From NCBI GenBank assembly GCA_045119835.1, contig JBGVED010000025.1:1-25946 (forward strand): a stretch of DNA of 25,946 nt, in the 5' to 3' direction. The position numbers were made by a program, and so were the translations under genes. Below are positions 17,648 to 23,849 of this stretch, piece after piece; within the stretch, counting starts at the first letter, position 1, and each line of letters begins with the position of its first letter. The stretch is from CALVUJ01 sp045119835. Lineage in GTDB: Bacteria > Bacillota_I > Bacilli_A > RFN20 > DUOF01. Below the pieces are notes generated by a model that saw only the letters and a program-made list of their open reading frames with translations, searched no databases and was not told the origin of the DNA.

Positions 17648-18685
17648 TTAATCCTCCCTTCTATCAAATGGTTCTGATTCTCTTAAATCAGTTTGATAGA
17701 ATTTTCTTATATCTGTTATTCCATATTTTAGCATAGCGCATCTTTCTGCTCCAAAACCAAAAGCAAATCCGCTCCAAACTTTAGGGTCATATCCACCATT
17801 TCTTAAAACATTTGGATGTACCATACCTGCTCCACTTATTGTAATCCAACCTGTATTTTTACAAAGGGGACAACCTTTACCTTTACATGCAAAGCAAGAA
17901 ATATCTGTTTCTACTGATGGTTCTGTGAATTGATAATAGCTAGGTCTAAATCTAGTTACGCAATCTTCTCCAAATAATTTTTTTGCAATAACATCAAATG
18001 TTCCTTTTAAATCAGACAAGCTGATGTCTTTATCTATTAATAACCCTTCAATTTGCATAAATTGATGTGAGTGGGTAGCGTCATCAGCATCTCTACGATA
18101 TGTTTTTCCTGGACAAATCATTCTAATTGGGGTATTTCCTCCCGCAGCTAGCATAGTTCTAGCTTGGACTGGAGAAGTTTGGCTTCTAAGTAATATTTTT
18201 TCATCTTCTATGTAGAAAGTATCTTGAGCATCTCTAGCTGGATGACCTTTTGGAATATTTAATAATTCGAAATTAAATTTATCTTCTTCAATTTCAGGAC
18301 CATCTACTACATCATATCCCATAGACATAAATACTTCTTCAACTTCTTCAATTACGTGTTCTAGAATGTTTGGTGCTCCTTGAACTATTTTAGTAGCTGG
18401 TAATGTAATGTCTATTTCTTCTGCTTTTAGTTTTCTTTGTAATTCTTCTTCATCTAATTTGTTTTTTAGTGAATCTAATCCTTCACTTATATAATTTTTT
18501 AAGTTGTTAACCATTTGACCAAATGCTGCTTTTTCTTCTGATGGAACTTCTCTCATTTTAGTCATTAGTTCGCTAACTTTTCCTTTTTTGCTTAGATATT
18601 TGTTCCTTACTTCCATCAAATCTTTTGAGTTAGTAATTGTTTCAATATCTTTTAAATACTCGCTTTTTATTTCTTGTTCATTCAT
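17648..18685 (-). CDS. pheS: Phenylalanine-tRNA ligase alpha subunit
   Basis: The 345-residue catalytic alpha subunit charges tRNA-Phe together with PheT. An N-terminal coiled coil (about residues 1-90) precedes the class II core. The Cys-rich loop 'CFACKGKGCPLC' and the 'GAGMVHPNVL' and 'GFAFGFGAERCAML' motif-3 regions are typical of Firmicutes PheS. I place the start at the ATG at 18683-18685, which has GGAGG 7 bases upstream. A longer in-frame start at 18757 would add 24 residues, but these are encoded by the T-box antiterminator and terminator, so it is rejected. Expression should depend on uncharged tRNA-Phe through that T-box. Confidence 0.97.
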   Translation of the reverse strand: MNEQEIKSEYLKDIETITNSKDLMEVRNKYLSKKGKVSELMTKMREVPSEEKAAFGQMVNNLKNYISEGLDSLKNKLDEEELQRKLKAEEIDITLPATKIVQGAPNILEHVIEEVEEVFMSMGYDVVDGPEIEEDKFNFELLNIPKGHPARDAQDTFYIEDEKILLRSQTSPVQARTMLAAGGNTPIRMICPGKTYRRDADDATHSHQFMQIEGLLIDKDISLSDLKGTFDVIAKKLFGEDCVTRFRPSYYQFTEPSVETDISCFACKGKGCPLCKNTGWITISGAGMVHPNVLRNGGYDPKVWSGFAFGFGAERCAMLKYGITDIRKFYQTDLRESEPFDRRED

Positions 18686-18702
18686 TGTTTTTCCTCCTTT
18701 AA

Positions 18703-18730
18703 ATAAAAAAACGTTCCTAAAAAGGAACGT
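18703..18730 (-). terminator. T-box attenuator terminator
   Basis: ACGTTCCT (18711-18718) and AGGAACGT (18723-18730) form an 8-bp stem with a 4-base loop, followed on the - strand by a T run. It is the alternative fold to the T-box antiterminator, 25 bases before the pheS start. Confidence 0.9.
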
Positions 18731-18917
18731 AATATACGCGGTACCATCCTTATTCATAGAATATTCTATGCACTTAATTTACTTTAACGCAGTTAACGGC
18801 ATTTATTAGATGCACTCATAGGTGAATTCATTAGGTTTATTATAAGCAAACTTTCAGCGGGTCATTTGCTCTCTCTAAATAATAAATTTGTTAATTACTA
18901 GTCCTAATCAAAGCATT
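18703..18917 (-). promoter_or_regulatory. T-box leader (tRNA-Phe responsive) of pheST
   Basis: The - strand carries the 15-base T-box core AAGGATGGTACCGCG at 18737-18751, just upstream of the terminator. Upstream is a Stem I-like region with an AGAGAG motif and GCAAA/TTTGC and TTTATTAT/ATAATAAA pairings. A UUC followed by A at 18824-18826 is in the right place for a Phe specifier codon. A 16-base palindrome (18755-18770) lies just before the antiterminator. Uncharged tRNA-Phe would be expected to favour readthrough into pheST and probably the genes behind it. The T-box and terminator are certain; the exact specifier assignment is inference. Confidence 0.92.
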
Positions 18918-18923
18918 GCTTTT

Positions 18924-18953
18924 ATTATATCAAGTTCTTTTCGATAAAGTCAA
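18924..18953 (-). promoter_or_regulatory. pheST promoter
   Basis: TTGACT (18948-18953), 18 bases, TATAAT (18924-18929) on the - strand. The expected start lies near 18917, just ahead of the T-box leader. Confidence 0.8.
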
Positions 18954-18980
18954 TGGTATGATTTATTTAATGTTTTAATA

Positions 18981-19056
18981 AATAAAAAAGTAAGGATTAA
19001 CCACCTTACTCAATGTCGAAATAACAATCGACCGGTGTTCAATTTCTTTTGAACCT
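18981..19056 (-). ncRNA. Candidate small RNA of about 75 nt
   Basis: A perfect consensus promoter directs transcription to start near 19056. An intrinsic terminator (AGTAAGG/CCTTACT stem, 19004-19010 with 18989-18995, 8-base loop, six T) ends it near 18981. Between them are two further hairpins: a 6-bp GTTCAA/TTGAAC stem (19037-19042 with 19049-19054, 6-base loop) and a 5-bp GTCGA/TCGAC stem (19015-19019 with 19028-19032, 8-base loop). No start codon with ribosome site and no ORF of useful length lies inside. It does not contain the SRP, tmRNA or 6S motifs I know, and the full T-box core is absent. Function unknown. Confidence 0.6.
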
Positions 19057-19062
19057 AAATTA

Positions 19063-19091
19063 ATTATAAATTTAAGAATTTTATATGTCAA
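19063..19091 (-). promoter_or_regulatory. Perfect consensus promoter of the candidate small RNA
   Basis: TTGACA (19086-19091), exactly 17 bases, TATAAT (19063-19068) on the - strand. It is the only full-consensus promoter I noted in the window, better than the rRNA promoter. The surroundings are A/T-rich. Confidence 0.75.
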
Positions 19092-19358
19092 TAATGATAG
19101 ATTGTTATGAAAAATTTTTTTATTGTACGTATTATGCAGTGCTAATATATTGTTATAAAGTAATGAAAAAATGCATGATATGAGTGGAAGATTGGAACTA
19201 GGCGAATAATATCTTTAACCTTTTTAATCCGCTCTATTTGCCATTAAGTAATAGATTGGTGTTAGTTAGCAACTTTGAGATGATAATTAAATTATAAAAT
19301 TTGGATATTATGTGTAAAGAAAATAGATGATAGAAGCTTATCTATTAATAGATGGTGG
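19092..19358. other. Non-coding gap between the sRNA promoter and sigF
   Basis: No credible ORF on either strand. Directly after sigF on the - strand a weak stem ATAGAT/ATCTAT followed by TTTT (about 19320-19350) may end the spoIIA transcript. A - strand promoter-like pair TTTACA (19313-19318), 16 bases, TATAAT (19291-19296) follows. On the + strand TTGTAC, 17 bases, TATATT (about 19125-19153) could drive a transcript through 19201-19242, where GGCGAATA and TATTTGCC can pair with one G-U. A structured RNA is possible but unproven. Confidence 0.4.
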
Positions 19359-20078
19359 TTAAAAGCATTTTTTTAACTTTTCAATTATTTTCTTTTCTAG
19401 TCTAGATATTTGAACTTGTGATACATTGAATTTATTGGCTATTGTTTGCTGGTTTAATGATTGATAAAAACGCAATTTGATGAATAGTTTTTCCTTTTCA
19501 TCAAGTAATTTCAAGCCGTCTTTTAATGTTATCAAGTCAATTATATTTTTATTTGATTCATCTTTTATTGTTTCTTGTAAGGTTATGCAAGAATCTCCTT
19601 TTTCGTAAATGGGATCTTCCAAGGACGAGGGGATATAACTTGTTTCCATTGCCATTATTAAATCATATTTAGATATGCTTAATTTGGTAGATAGTTCGTC
19701 TAAGGAGATCTCTTTTCCATTTGTTGTATAATAGTTATTTTTCTCTTTATTTATCATTAAGCTTAATTCTTTCATACTTCTACTGACTTTTATTAAGCCG
19801 GAATCTCTAAAGTGTTTTTTTAGTTCACCTAGTATTAAAGGGACAGCATAAGTTGAAAATTGAACATTGAATGTTGTGTCAAAGTTTTCGATTGCTTTTA
19901 AAAGACCTATGCAGCCTATTTGAAACAAATCTTCTTTTTCTGTGTTTGTATGTTTGTATCTATTTATTAGTGAATATACTAATGATAGGTTATTTTTTAC
20001 TATTATGTCTTTTAATTCTTTTTCTCCGTTTTTATATCTTTTTATTAAATTTAATGTTGTCTCTTTTGTGCTTAGCAT
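19359..20078 (-). CDS. sigF: Forespore sigma factor SigF
   Basis: The 239-residue protein is an RNA polymerase sigma factor of the SigB/SigF/SigG class. Region 2 spans about residues 25-92 ('EDLFQIGCIGLLKAIENFD', '-10'-binding helices). Region 3 follows, and region 4 has a helix-turn-helix near 205-235 ('TIANKFNVSQVQISRLEKK'). In endospore formers SigF is the first forespore-specific sigma, held inactive by SpoIIAB. Position after spoIIAA and spoIIAB identifies it as SigF rather than SigB or SigG. Its ATG overlaps the spoIIAB stop by one base (TAATG), with GAGGT before it. Length is slightly below the usual ~255. Whether the organism truly sporulates cannot be judged from this window. Confidence 0.93.
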   Translation of the reverse strand: MLSTKETTLNLIKRYKNGEKELKDIIVKNNLSLVYSLINRYKHTNTEKEDLFQIGCIGLLKAIENFDTTFNVQFSTYAVPLILGELKKHFRDSGLIKVSRSMKELSLMINKEKNNYYTTNGKEISLDELSTKLSISKYDLIMAMETSYIPSSLEDPIYEKGDSCITLQETIKDESNKNIIDLITLKDGLKLLDEKEKLFIKLRFYQSLNQQTIANKFNVSQVQISRLEKKIIEKLKKCF

Positions 20079-20515
20079 TATTTTACCTCTTGGTAATGCT
20101 TTTTAAAATTTTTTGATATGATCACTCTTGTTCCTATGTCTTTTTGTGACCTTATTTCAAATTTGTCGGATAGTGTTTTCATAATTGAAAAGCCCATTCC
20201 TGCGTGTTCTTCTTCACTTTTAGTGGTGAATGCAGCTTTTAATGCTTCTTCAATGTTTTCTATTCCTATTCCATAATCTTGAATGATTACTTCAAGTTTG
20301 TTTTCGCATATTTGTGCTTTTAAGTATACATCTTTGCTAGAGTCGTGGTTATAGCCATGAATTATAGCGTTTGATATTGCTTCAGAGACTATTGTTTTTA
20401 CTTCGCTTAACTCATCTAAATTAGGGTTTAATGGTAATATGAATGCCGCTATTGCTGTTCTTACAAAGGGTTCATTTTCTATGCAAGCAGAGAATTTTAA
20501 TTCTATTTTATTCAT
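20078..20515 (-). CDS. spoIIAB: Anti-sigma F factor / serine kinase SpoIIAB
   Basis: The 145-residue protein has the GHKL ATPase fold of SpoIIAB. It binds and inhibits SigF and phosphorylates SpoIIAA. The N box is 'SEAISNAIIHGY' (residues 44-55, Asn49), G1 is 'DYGIGI' (80-85), the lid is 'FTTKSEEEHAG' and G2 is 'GMGFSIM' (106-112). These agree closely with the B. subtilis protein as I remember it. The start ATG overlaps the spoIIAA TGA stop (ATGA), so the antagonist and anti-sigma factor are translationally coupled, as expected for stoichiometric control. Confidence 0.96.
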   Translation of the reverse strand: MNKIELKFSACIENEPFVRTAIAAFILPLNPNLDELSEVKTIVSEAISNAIIHGYNHDSSKDVYLKAQICENKLEVIIQDYGIGIENIEEALKAAFTTKSEEEHAGMGFSIMKTLSDKFEIRSQKDIGTRVIISKNFKKHYQEVK

Positions 20516-20865
20516 TTAGTGGCACCTACAGTTTTTAAAGCTTGTTCTAAAGAGTCGTATTTATCCATTATTGTCCATATTCCTGCAATATTAAATATTT
20601 TTTCTGCTTGCTTGTTTACTCCAGTCATATAAAGATTTCCTTTGTGCTTTTTTAGTTGGTTGTATCTTCCTAGTATTAAGCCTAATCCGGAACTATCTAT
20701 AAATGTTACATTTGAAAAGTCCATAATAACTTTTTTATATTTATTCTCATCGATTAATATTTCTAGTTTGTTTTTGTATGAAGAACATACTACACTATCT
20801 ACATCTCCTATAAATTTAACTACTAATGCATCATTTGTTATTCCTAATTTCATTTCTTTATTCAT
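20512..20865 (-). CDS. spoIIAA: Anti-anti-sigma factor SpoIIAA
   Basis: The 117-residue STAS-domain protein has exactly the length usual for SpoIIAA. Unphosphorylated SpoIIAA binds SpoIIAB and frees SigF in the forespore. The phosphorylation loop 'FIDSSGLGLILGRY' is intact; Ser58 sits at the position of the B. subtilis phospho-serine. The start has GGAGGA 8 bases upstream. It heads a tight three-gene operon. I could not identify a convincing sigma-H type promoter in the 130 bases upstream, which also hold the divergent promoter for the YwaF-like genes. Confidence 0.95.
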   Translation of the reverse strand: MNKEMKLGITNDALVVKFIGDVDSVVCSSYKNKLEILIDENKYKKVIMDFSNVTFIDSSGLGLILGRYNQLKKHKGNLYMTGVNKQAEKIFNIAGIWTIMDKYDSLEQALKTVGATK

Positions 20866-20956
20866 TTTTATTCCTCCTAATTACTATTTTAGGAAAAAGG
20901 GTTGTCGAAAAATACCGAAGATAGAGTTTAGAGTAATAATTTTAAATTTGTCTTCA

Positions 20957-20985
20957 TTGACAAAAAATGCTGAAAAATGTAGAAT
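20957..20985 (+). promoter_or_regulatory. Promoter of the YwaF-like gene pair
   Basis: TTGACA (20957-20962), 17 bases, TAGAAT (20980-20985). The -35 lies in a short inverted repeat (TTTGTC/GACAAA, about 20947-20964). The transcript would start about 5-10 bases before the GAGGAG ribosome site at 20997. Confidence 0.75.
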
Positions 20986-21009
20986 TACTTTTGGTTGAGG
21001 AGTGATAGC

Positions 21010-21768
21010 GTGTTTGATAGAGGTCATTTATTGTATATGGCTGTTTCTACTTTTTTTCTTGTTCTTTTTTTGTATATATGTAAAAAGAATATTAAAGATC
21101 AAAAAAATAAAGATAAAATTTTAAAAATTTCAGCCATATTGACTATTGCAATTCATTATAGTGTTTTGTATGTTGATTATTTTTCTACTGGAAGTGCAGA
21201 AGTTGATAATACAATGCTATTACCTATTTATCCTTGTAATGTAGCTATGTGGTTACTTTTAATTGTTGCCTTTATGAAAAATAGAATGAGTAAATTATAT
21301 GTTGTTTTATCGGAGTTTACATTTTATTTGTGTATTGTAGGTGGAATTATAGGAATTATGTTTAATGAAGTGTATATATCTACTCCTAATTTGGGTGATT
21401 GGGACGTGTTAAATGGACTACTTAGTCATTCTACTTTATTGTTTGGTGGAATTTATTTATTGCTTGGCGGTTATGTAAACATAAGAGTTAGAAATGTTGC
21501 TAGTGTATTTTATGGGGCTGTTTTGTTGTTGGCTGATGGACTTATTATTATAGGAATGTATCGTTTGGCAAATTTAGATGCTCCAAATTGCATGTATTTA
21601 TTAGAAAACCCTTTTCCTCAATTAAAGTGGTTCAATACTTTTGCTGTTGGGGGAATTGGAATATTTTTAGTGTTTGTTATAACTGTTGTATATGAACAAA
21701 TTGCTTTGAAAGAAGAGAATAGGTGGTATCATAAAATTAAAGAATATGTGGAGGAGAGAAGAATATGA
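21010..21768 (+). CDS. YwaF-like (TIGR02206-type) membrane protein, copy 1
   Basis: The 252-residue product is polytopic, with about six to seven membrane spans and a charged C-terminal tail. I place the start at GTG 21010, because GAGGAG at 20997-21002 sits at correct spacing; a TTG at 20995 would overlap that site. Features shared with the next gene include a span ending in 'LPIYPCNVAMW' (compare 'LPFHICTLMGV'), a middle span carrying 'LSHSTLLFGG' (compare 'FVFHGLVFAWG'), and a wide-spaced third-to-sixth span pattern. This fits the YwaF/TIGR02206 family of unknown function. It overlaps the next gene by 4 bases (ATGA). Confidence 0.72.
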   Translation: MFDRGHLLYMAVSTFFLVLFLYICKKNIKDQKNKDKILKISAILTIAIHYSVLYVDYFSTGSAEVDNTMLLPIYPCNVAMWLLLIVAFMKNRMSKLYVVLSEFTFYLCIVGGIIGIMFNEVYISTPNLGDWDVLNGLLSHSTLLFGGIYLLLGGYVNIRVRNVASVFYGAVLLLADGLIIIGMYRLANLDAPNCMYLLENPFPQLKWFNTFAVGGIGIFLVFVITVVYEQIALKEENRWYHKIKEYVEERRI

Positions 21769-22523
21769 GAGATTTTATGTTGAAATTGTTTGGAACAAGT
21801 GAAGGTGGAGTTGAGATAACTTTATTTTCTATTTGGCATATTATGTATATTATTTTAATTCTTGGTTTAACTATTGTTGCAGCATTTATTTTAAAAGATA
21901 AAGATGTGTCAAAGAAAAATAAAGTTTTGAGTGTATTAGCATATCTTGTTGTTGGTATTTATATTGCGGATTTCTTTATTCAGCCTTTATCTAGTAGTGA
22001 TTATTCGATGAATGTTGATAAATTGCCATTTCATATATGTACATTAATGGGCGTTTTGGTTCCTTTTGCTCAATTTAATAAAAAGTTTGATAAAATAAAA
22101 GATGTTATTTGTTGTTTATCTATTGTAGGTCCTTTAATGTATATTACATATCCTGGATCTGCATTAGGCGGTGTTAGTCCATGGTGTTATCAAGTAATTC
22201 AAACATTTGTTTTTCATGGTTTAGTATTTGCTTGGGGTGTTTTAAGTTTAACAACAGGTTCAATAAAATTCGAATTTAGGAAAATATGGAAAGAGTTAGT
22301 TGCAATAGTTATTATTATATTGTGGGCTAGTTTTGGAAATGTTGTCTATTCCAATGAAGAACATCATTATGACTGGTTCTTTGTTACTGGAAGTACATTC
22401 CCATTTGTTCCAAAATGGTTGATGCCTTATGCTGTTTTAGCTGCTGTATTTGGAATGTGCGCAATTATATTTTCAATAGATTTACTTGTAAAGAAAATTA
22501 TAAATAAGGAGAAAAGTTTATAA
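21765..22523 (+). CDS. YwaF-like (TIGR02206-type) membrane protein, copy 2
   Basis: This 252-residue polytopic protein shows the family pattern more clearly. A first span contains 'FSIWHIMYI', and an acidic loop precedes 'LPFHICTLMG'. 'WCYQVIQTFVFHGLVFAWG' is in the middle, and a late loop 'NEEHHYDWFFVTGSTFPFVP' precedes the last span. The conserved His, Cys and aromatic residues within spans suggest a ligand or lipid site, but no reaction is known to me. Start ATG at 21765 lies within the end of copy 1, and GGAGAG precedes it. The equal length and shared motif order suggest the pair arose by tandem duplication and may act as a heterodimer (inference). Confidence 0.75.
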   Translation: MRDFMLKLFGTSEGGVEITLFSIWHIMYIILILGLTIVAAFILKDKDVSKKNKVLSVLAYLVVGIYIADFFIQPLSSSDYSMNVDKLPFHICTLMGVLVPFAQFNKKFDKIKDVICCLSIVGPLMYITYPGSALGGVSPWCYQVIQTFVFHGLVFAWGVLSLTTGSIKFEFRKIWKELVAIVIIILWASFGNVVYSNEEHHYDWFFVTGSTFPFVPKWLMPYAVLAAVFGMCAIIFSIDLLVKKIINKEKSL

Positions 22524-22538
22524 TTTTCTTTTTTTTAG
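22509..22538 (+). terminator. Weak intrinsic terminator after the YwaF pair
   Basis: AGAAAA (22510-22515) and TTTTCT (22524-22529) form a mostly A/T 6-bp stem, followed by a T run to about 22536. The stem is weak, so readthrough into the next gene is likely. Confidence 0.45.
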
Positions 22539-22558
22539 TGTATATATGGTAGCTGTTT

Positions 22559-23656
22559 ATGAATAAGAAGAAGTTTGATAAAATTTTAAATAAAGTAAGG
22601 AGCAATAAATCAATTTCTCTTTATTTTATAGAAACGTTGTTTAGAGATGAAAAAAAGAGTTTTTTTGGTAATGAGAAAATTGACAATCTTATTGCTGATA
22701 ATTTTTCTAGTATTATGGAATGTGTCGGTAGGGGAAATGTGGATTCATTTATAGATACATTATATAGGCATGAATCTATGGTATATTTTTTAGAAAAGGA
22801 CGAAACAGTTAAATATGTTTTGGATAATGTTGAATATGATGATTTTGAGCTTATTATTAATGATAGTTTAATAAAAACACGAGCACAAAAGTTTATCCAT
22901 GACAATTTAGATTATGTTTTAAATAGCTATTCAATAAAAAAAGTTGTTTCTATTTATCAACATATAAAGTTTGATGTAGAGGAGCTTGAAAAGTTCAAGA
23001 AATATTTTACAGATAAAAAAGAAAAATTTTTAAAAGAGATATTAACAAATACACTATCTCTTAAAGGAAATGTTGATGATAGTAAGTTGAATACTTTAAT
23101 AAGCATAGTTACAAAAGTTGTCGATGGTGTTTTTGAAAAAGAAAATCGTACAATAATAGATATTGAGCTATTAATGAGTGGTAGTTTTTCTAATGTTTTA
23201 AGGATAGGGGATACTATTGTCAAAGTTGGTATACCTAGGAAGACATTTGACATACCTAATGACAAAAGGATTCTTCAGCCTTATTTACGAAGAGATTTGA
23301 GTGAAGAGTTTGGAATAGATGCGGTAATTGAGGTTAGTGATAGAGTTGATACAGATATCTTTTTGAATGAAGGCGAGTTGTATGAAATATATAAAGATAT
23401 GCGAAATAGAGGTATTGTGTGTGGGGATTTTAAGTATGATAATATAGGTAAATTATTGAAACCAAACATTCCGCATAATAATGATTTAAATGGTATTGTT
23501 GGCGAAGTTAATGAGATACTTGGTGTTGGTGATTACGTAATAATAGATACAGATTTTATCTATAAAGAAGATGATTATAATTTGGAATTAAGTAGTGGTT
23601 TGTCGAAAAAATTTGAGTCTCGCTATAGAAAAGAAAAAATCAGTAAAAAAACATGA
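22559..23656 (+). CDS. Protein with divergent protein-kinase-like C-terminal domain
   Basis: The 365-residue protein has an all-helical N-terminal half (about 1-195) that I do not recognise and a C-terminal half that looks like a compact kinase fold. There is a glycine loop 'GSFSNV' (208-213) and a beta-3 lysine 'IVKVG' (K222). The catalytic loop 'CGDFKYDNIG' carries Asp290, Lys292 and Asn295, and the metal-binding segment 'IIDTDF' carries Asp330/Asp332. The catalytic residues are present, so it may be active, yet the domain is only about 150 residues and lacks a clear activation segment. There is no membrane span. The ribosome site is weak (GGTAG). It follows the YwaF pair by 35 bases and ends at a good terminator. 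An aminoglycoside-phosphotransferase- or RIO-like small-molecule kinase is an alternative. Confidence 0.6.
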   Translation: MNKKKFDKILNKVRSNKSISLYFIETLFRDEKKSFFGNEKIDNLIADNFSSIMECVGRGNVDSFIDTLYRHESMVYFLEKDETVKYVLDNVEYDDFELIINDSLIKTRAQKFIHDNLDYVLNSYSIKKVVSIYQHIKFDVEELEKFKKYFTDKKEKFLKEILTNTLSLKGNVDDSKLNTLISIVTKVVDGVFEKENRTIIDIELLMSGSFSNVLRIGDTIVKVGIPRKTFDIPNDKRILQPYLRRDLSEEFGIDAVIEVSDRVDTDIFLNEGELYEIYKDMRNRGIVCGDFKYDNIGKLLKPNIPHNNDLNGIVGEVNEILGVGDYVIIDTDFIYKEDDYNLELSSGLSKKFESRYRKEKISKKT

Positions 23657-23659
23657 AAA

Positions 23660-23694
23660 AGTAAGCTTTTGTTATATAATAACAGGCTTTTTTT
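23660..23694 (+). terminator. Intrinsic terminator after the kinase-like gene
   Basis: AAGC (23663-23666) pairs with GCTT (23686-23689), and an inner TGTTAT/ATAACA pairing extends the hairpin. A run of T follows to 23694. It closes the + strand island. Confidence 0.75.
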
Positions 23695-23821
23695 ATAGTT
23701 TATTGTTTGTGAGTTGAGATTTATGAAGGAAGTAATAATAATTAGATTATATCATAATGCTTAGCAAAAATCTTGTGATTTTAATTATGACAATGTTTAA
23801 AAAGATGGGGGAAAATGAATT

Positions 23822-23849
23822 AAAAAAAGAAAGCGTTAGTTAATTAACG
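23822..23849 (-). terminator. Intrinsic terminator of dacF
   Basis: CGTTA (23834-23838) and TAACG (23845-23849) form the stem core, extended by A/T pairs. The - strand then has a T-rich run opposite 23822-23828. It overlaps the last codons and stop of dacF. Confidence 0.65.

Noticed and set aside
18686..18757. A 24-residue N-terminal extension of PheS
   Set aside because: The extra codons are the T-box core and attenuator; the ATG at 18685 has a strong ribosome site and matches the family start.
18984..19056. The candidate sRNA as a decayed second T-box
   Set aside because: It has AAGGTGGTTAA, which recalls the T-box core, but lacks the ACCGCG part and has no Stem I or downstream gene of its own.
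20995..21009. TTG start at 20995 for the first YwaF-like gene
   Set aside because: The Shine-Dalgarno GAGGAG lies inside that extension; GTG 21010 is at the right distance.
23695..23821. Short ORFs in the gap between the kinase-like gene and dacF
   Set aside because: Only frames of about 13 codons or fewer; nothing beyond the two flanking terminators can be supported.
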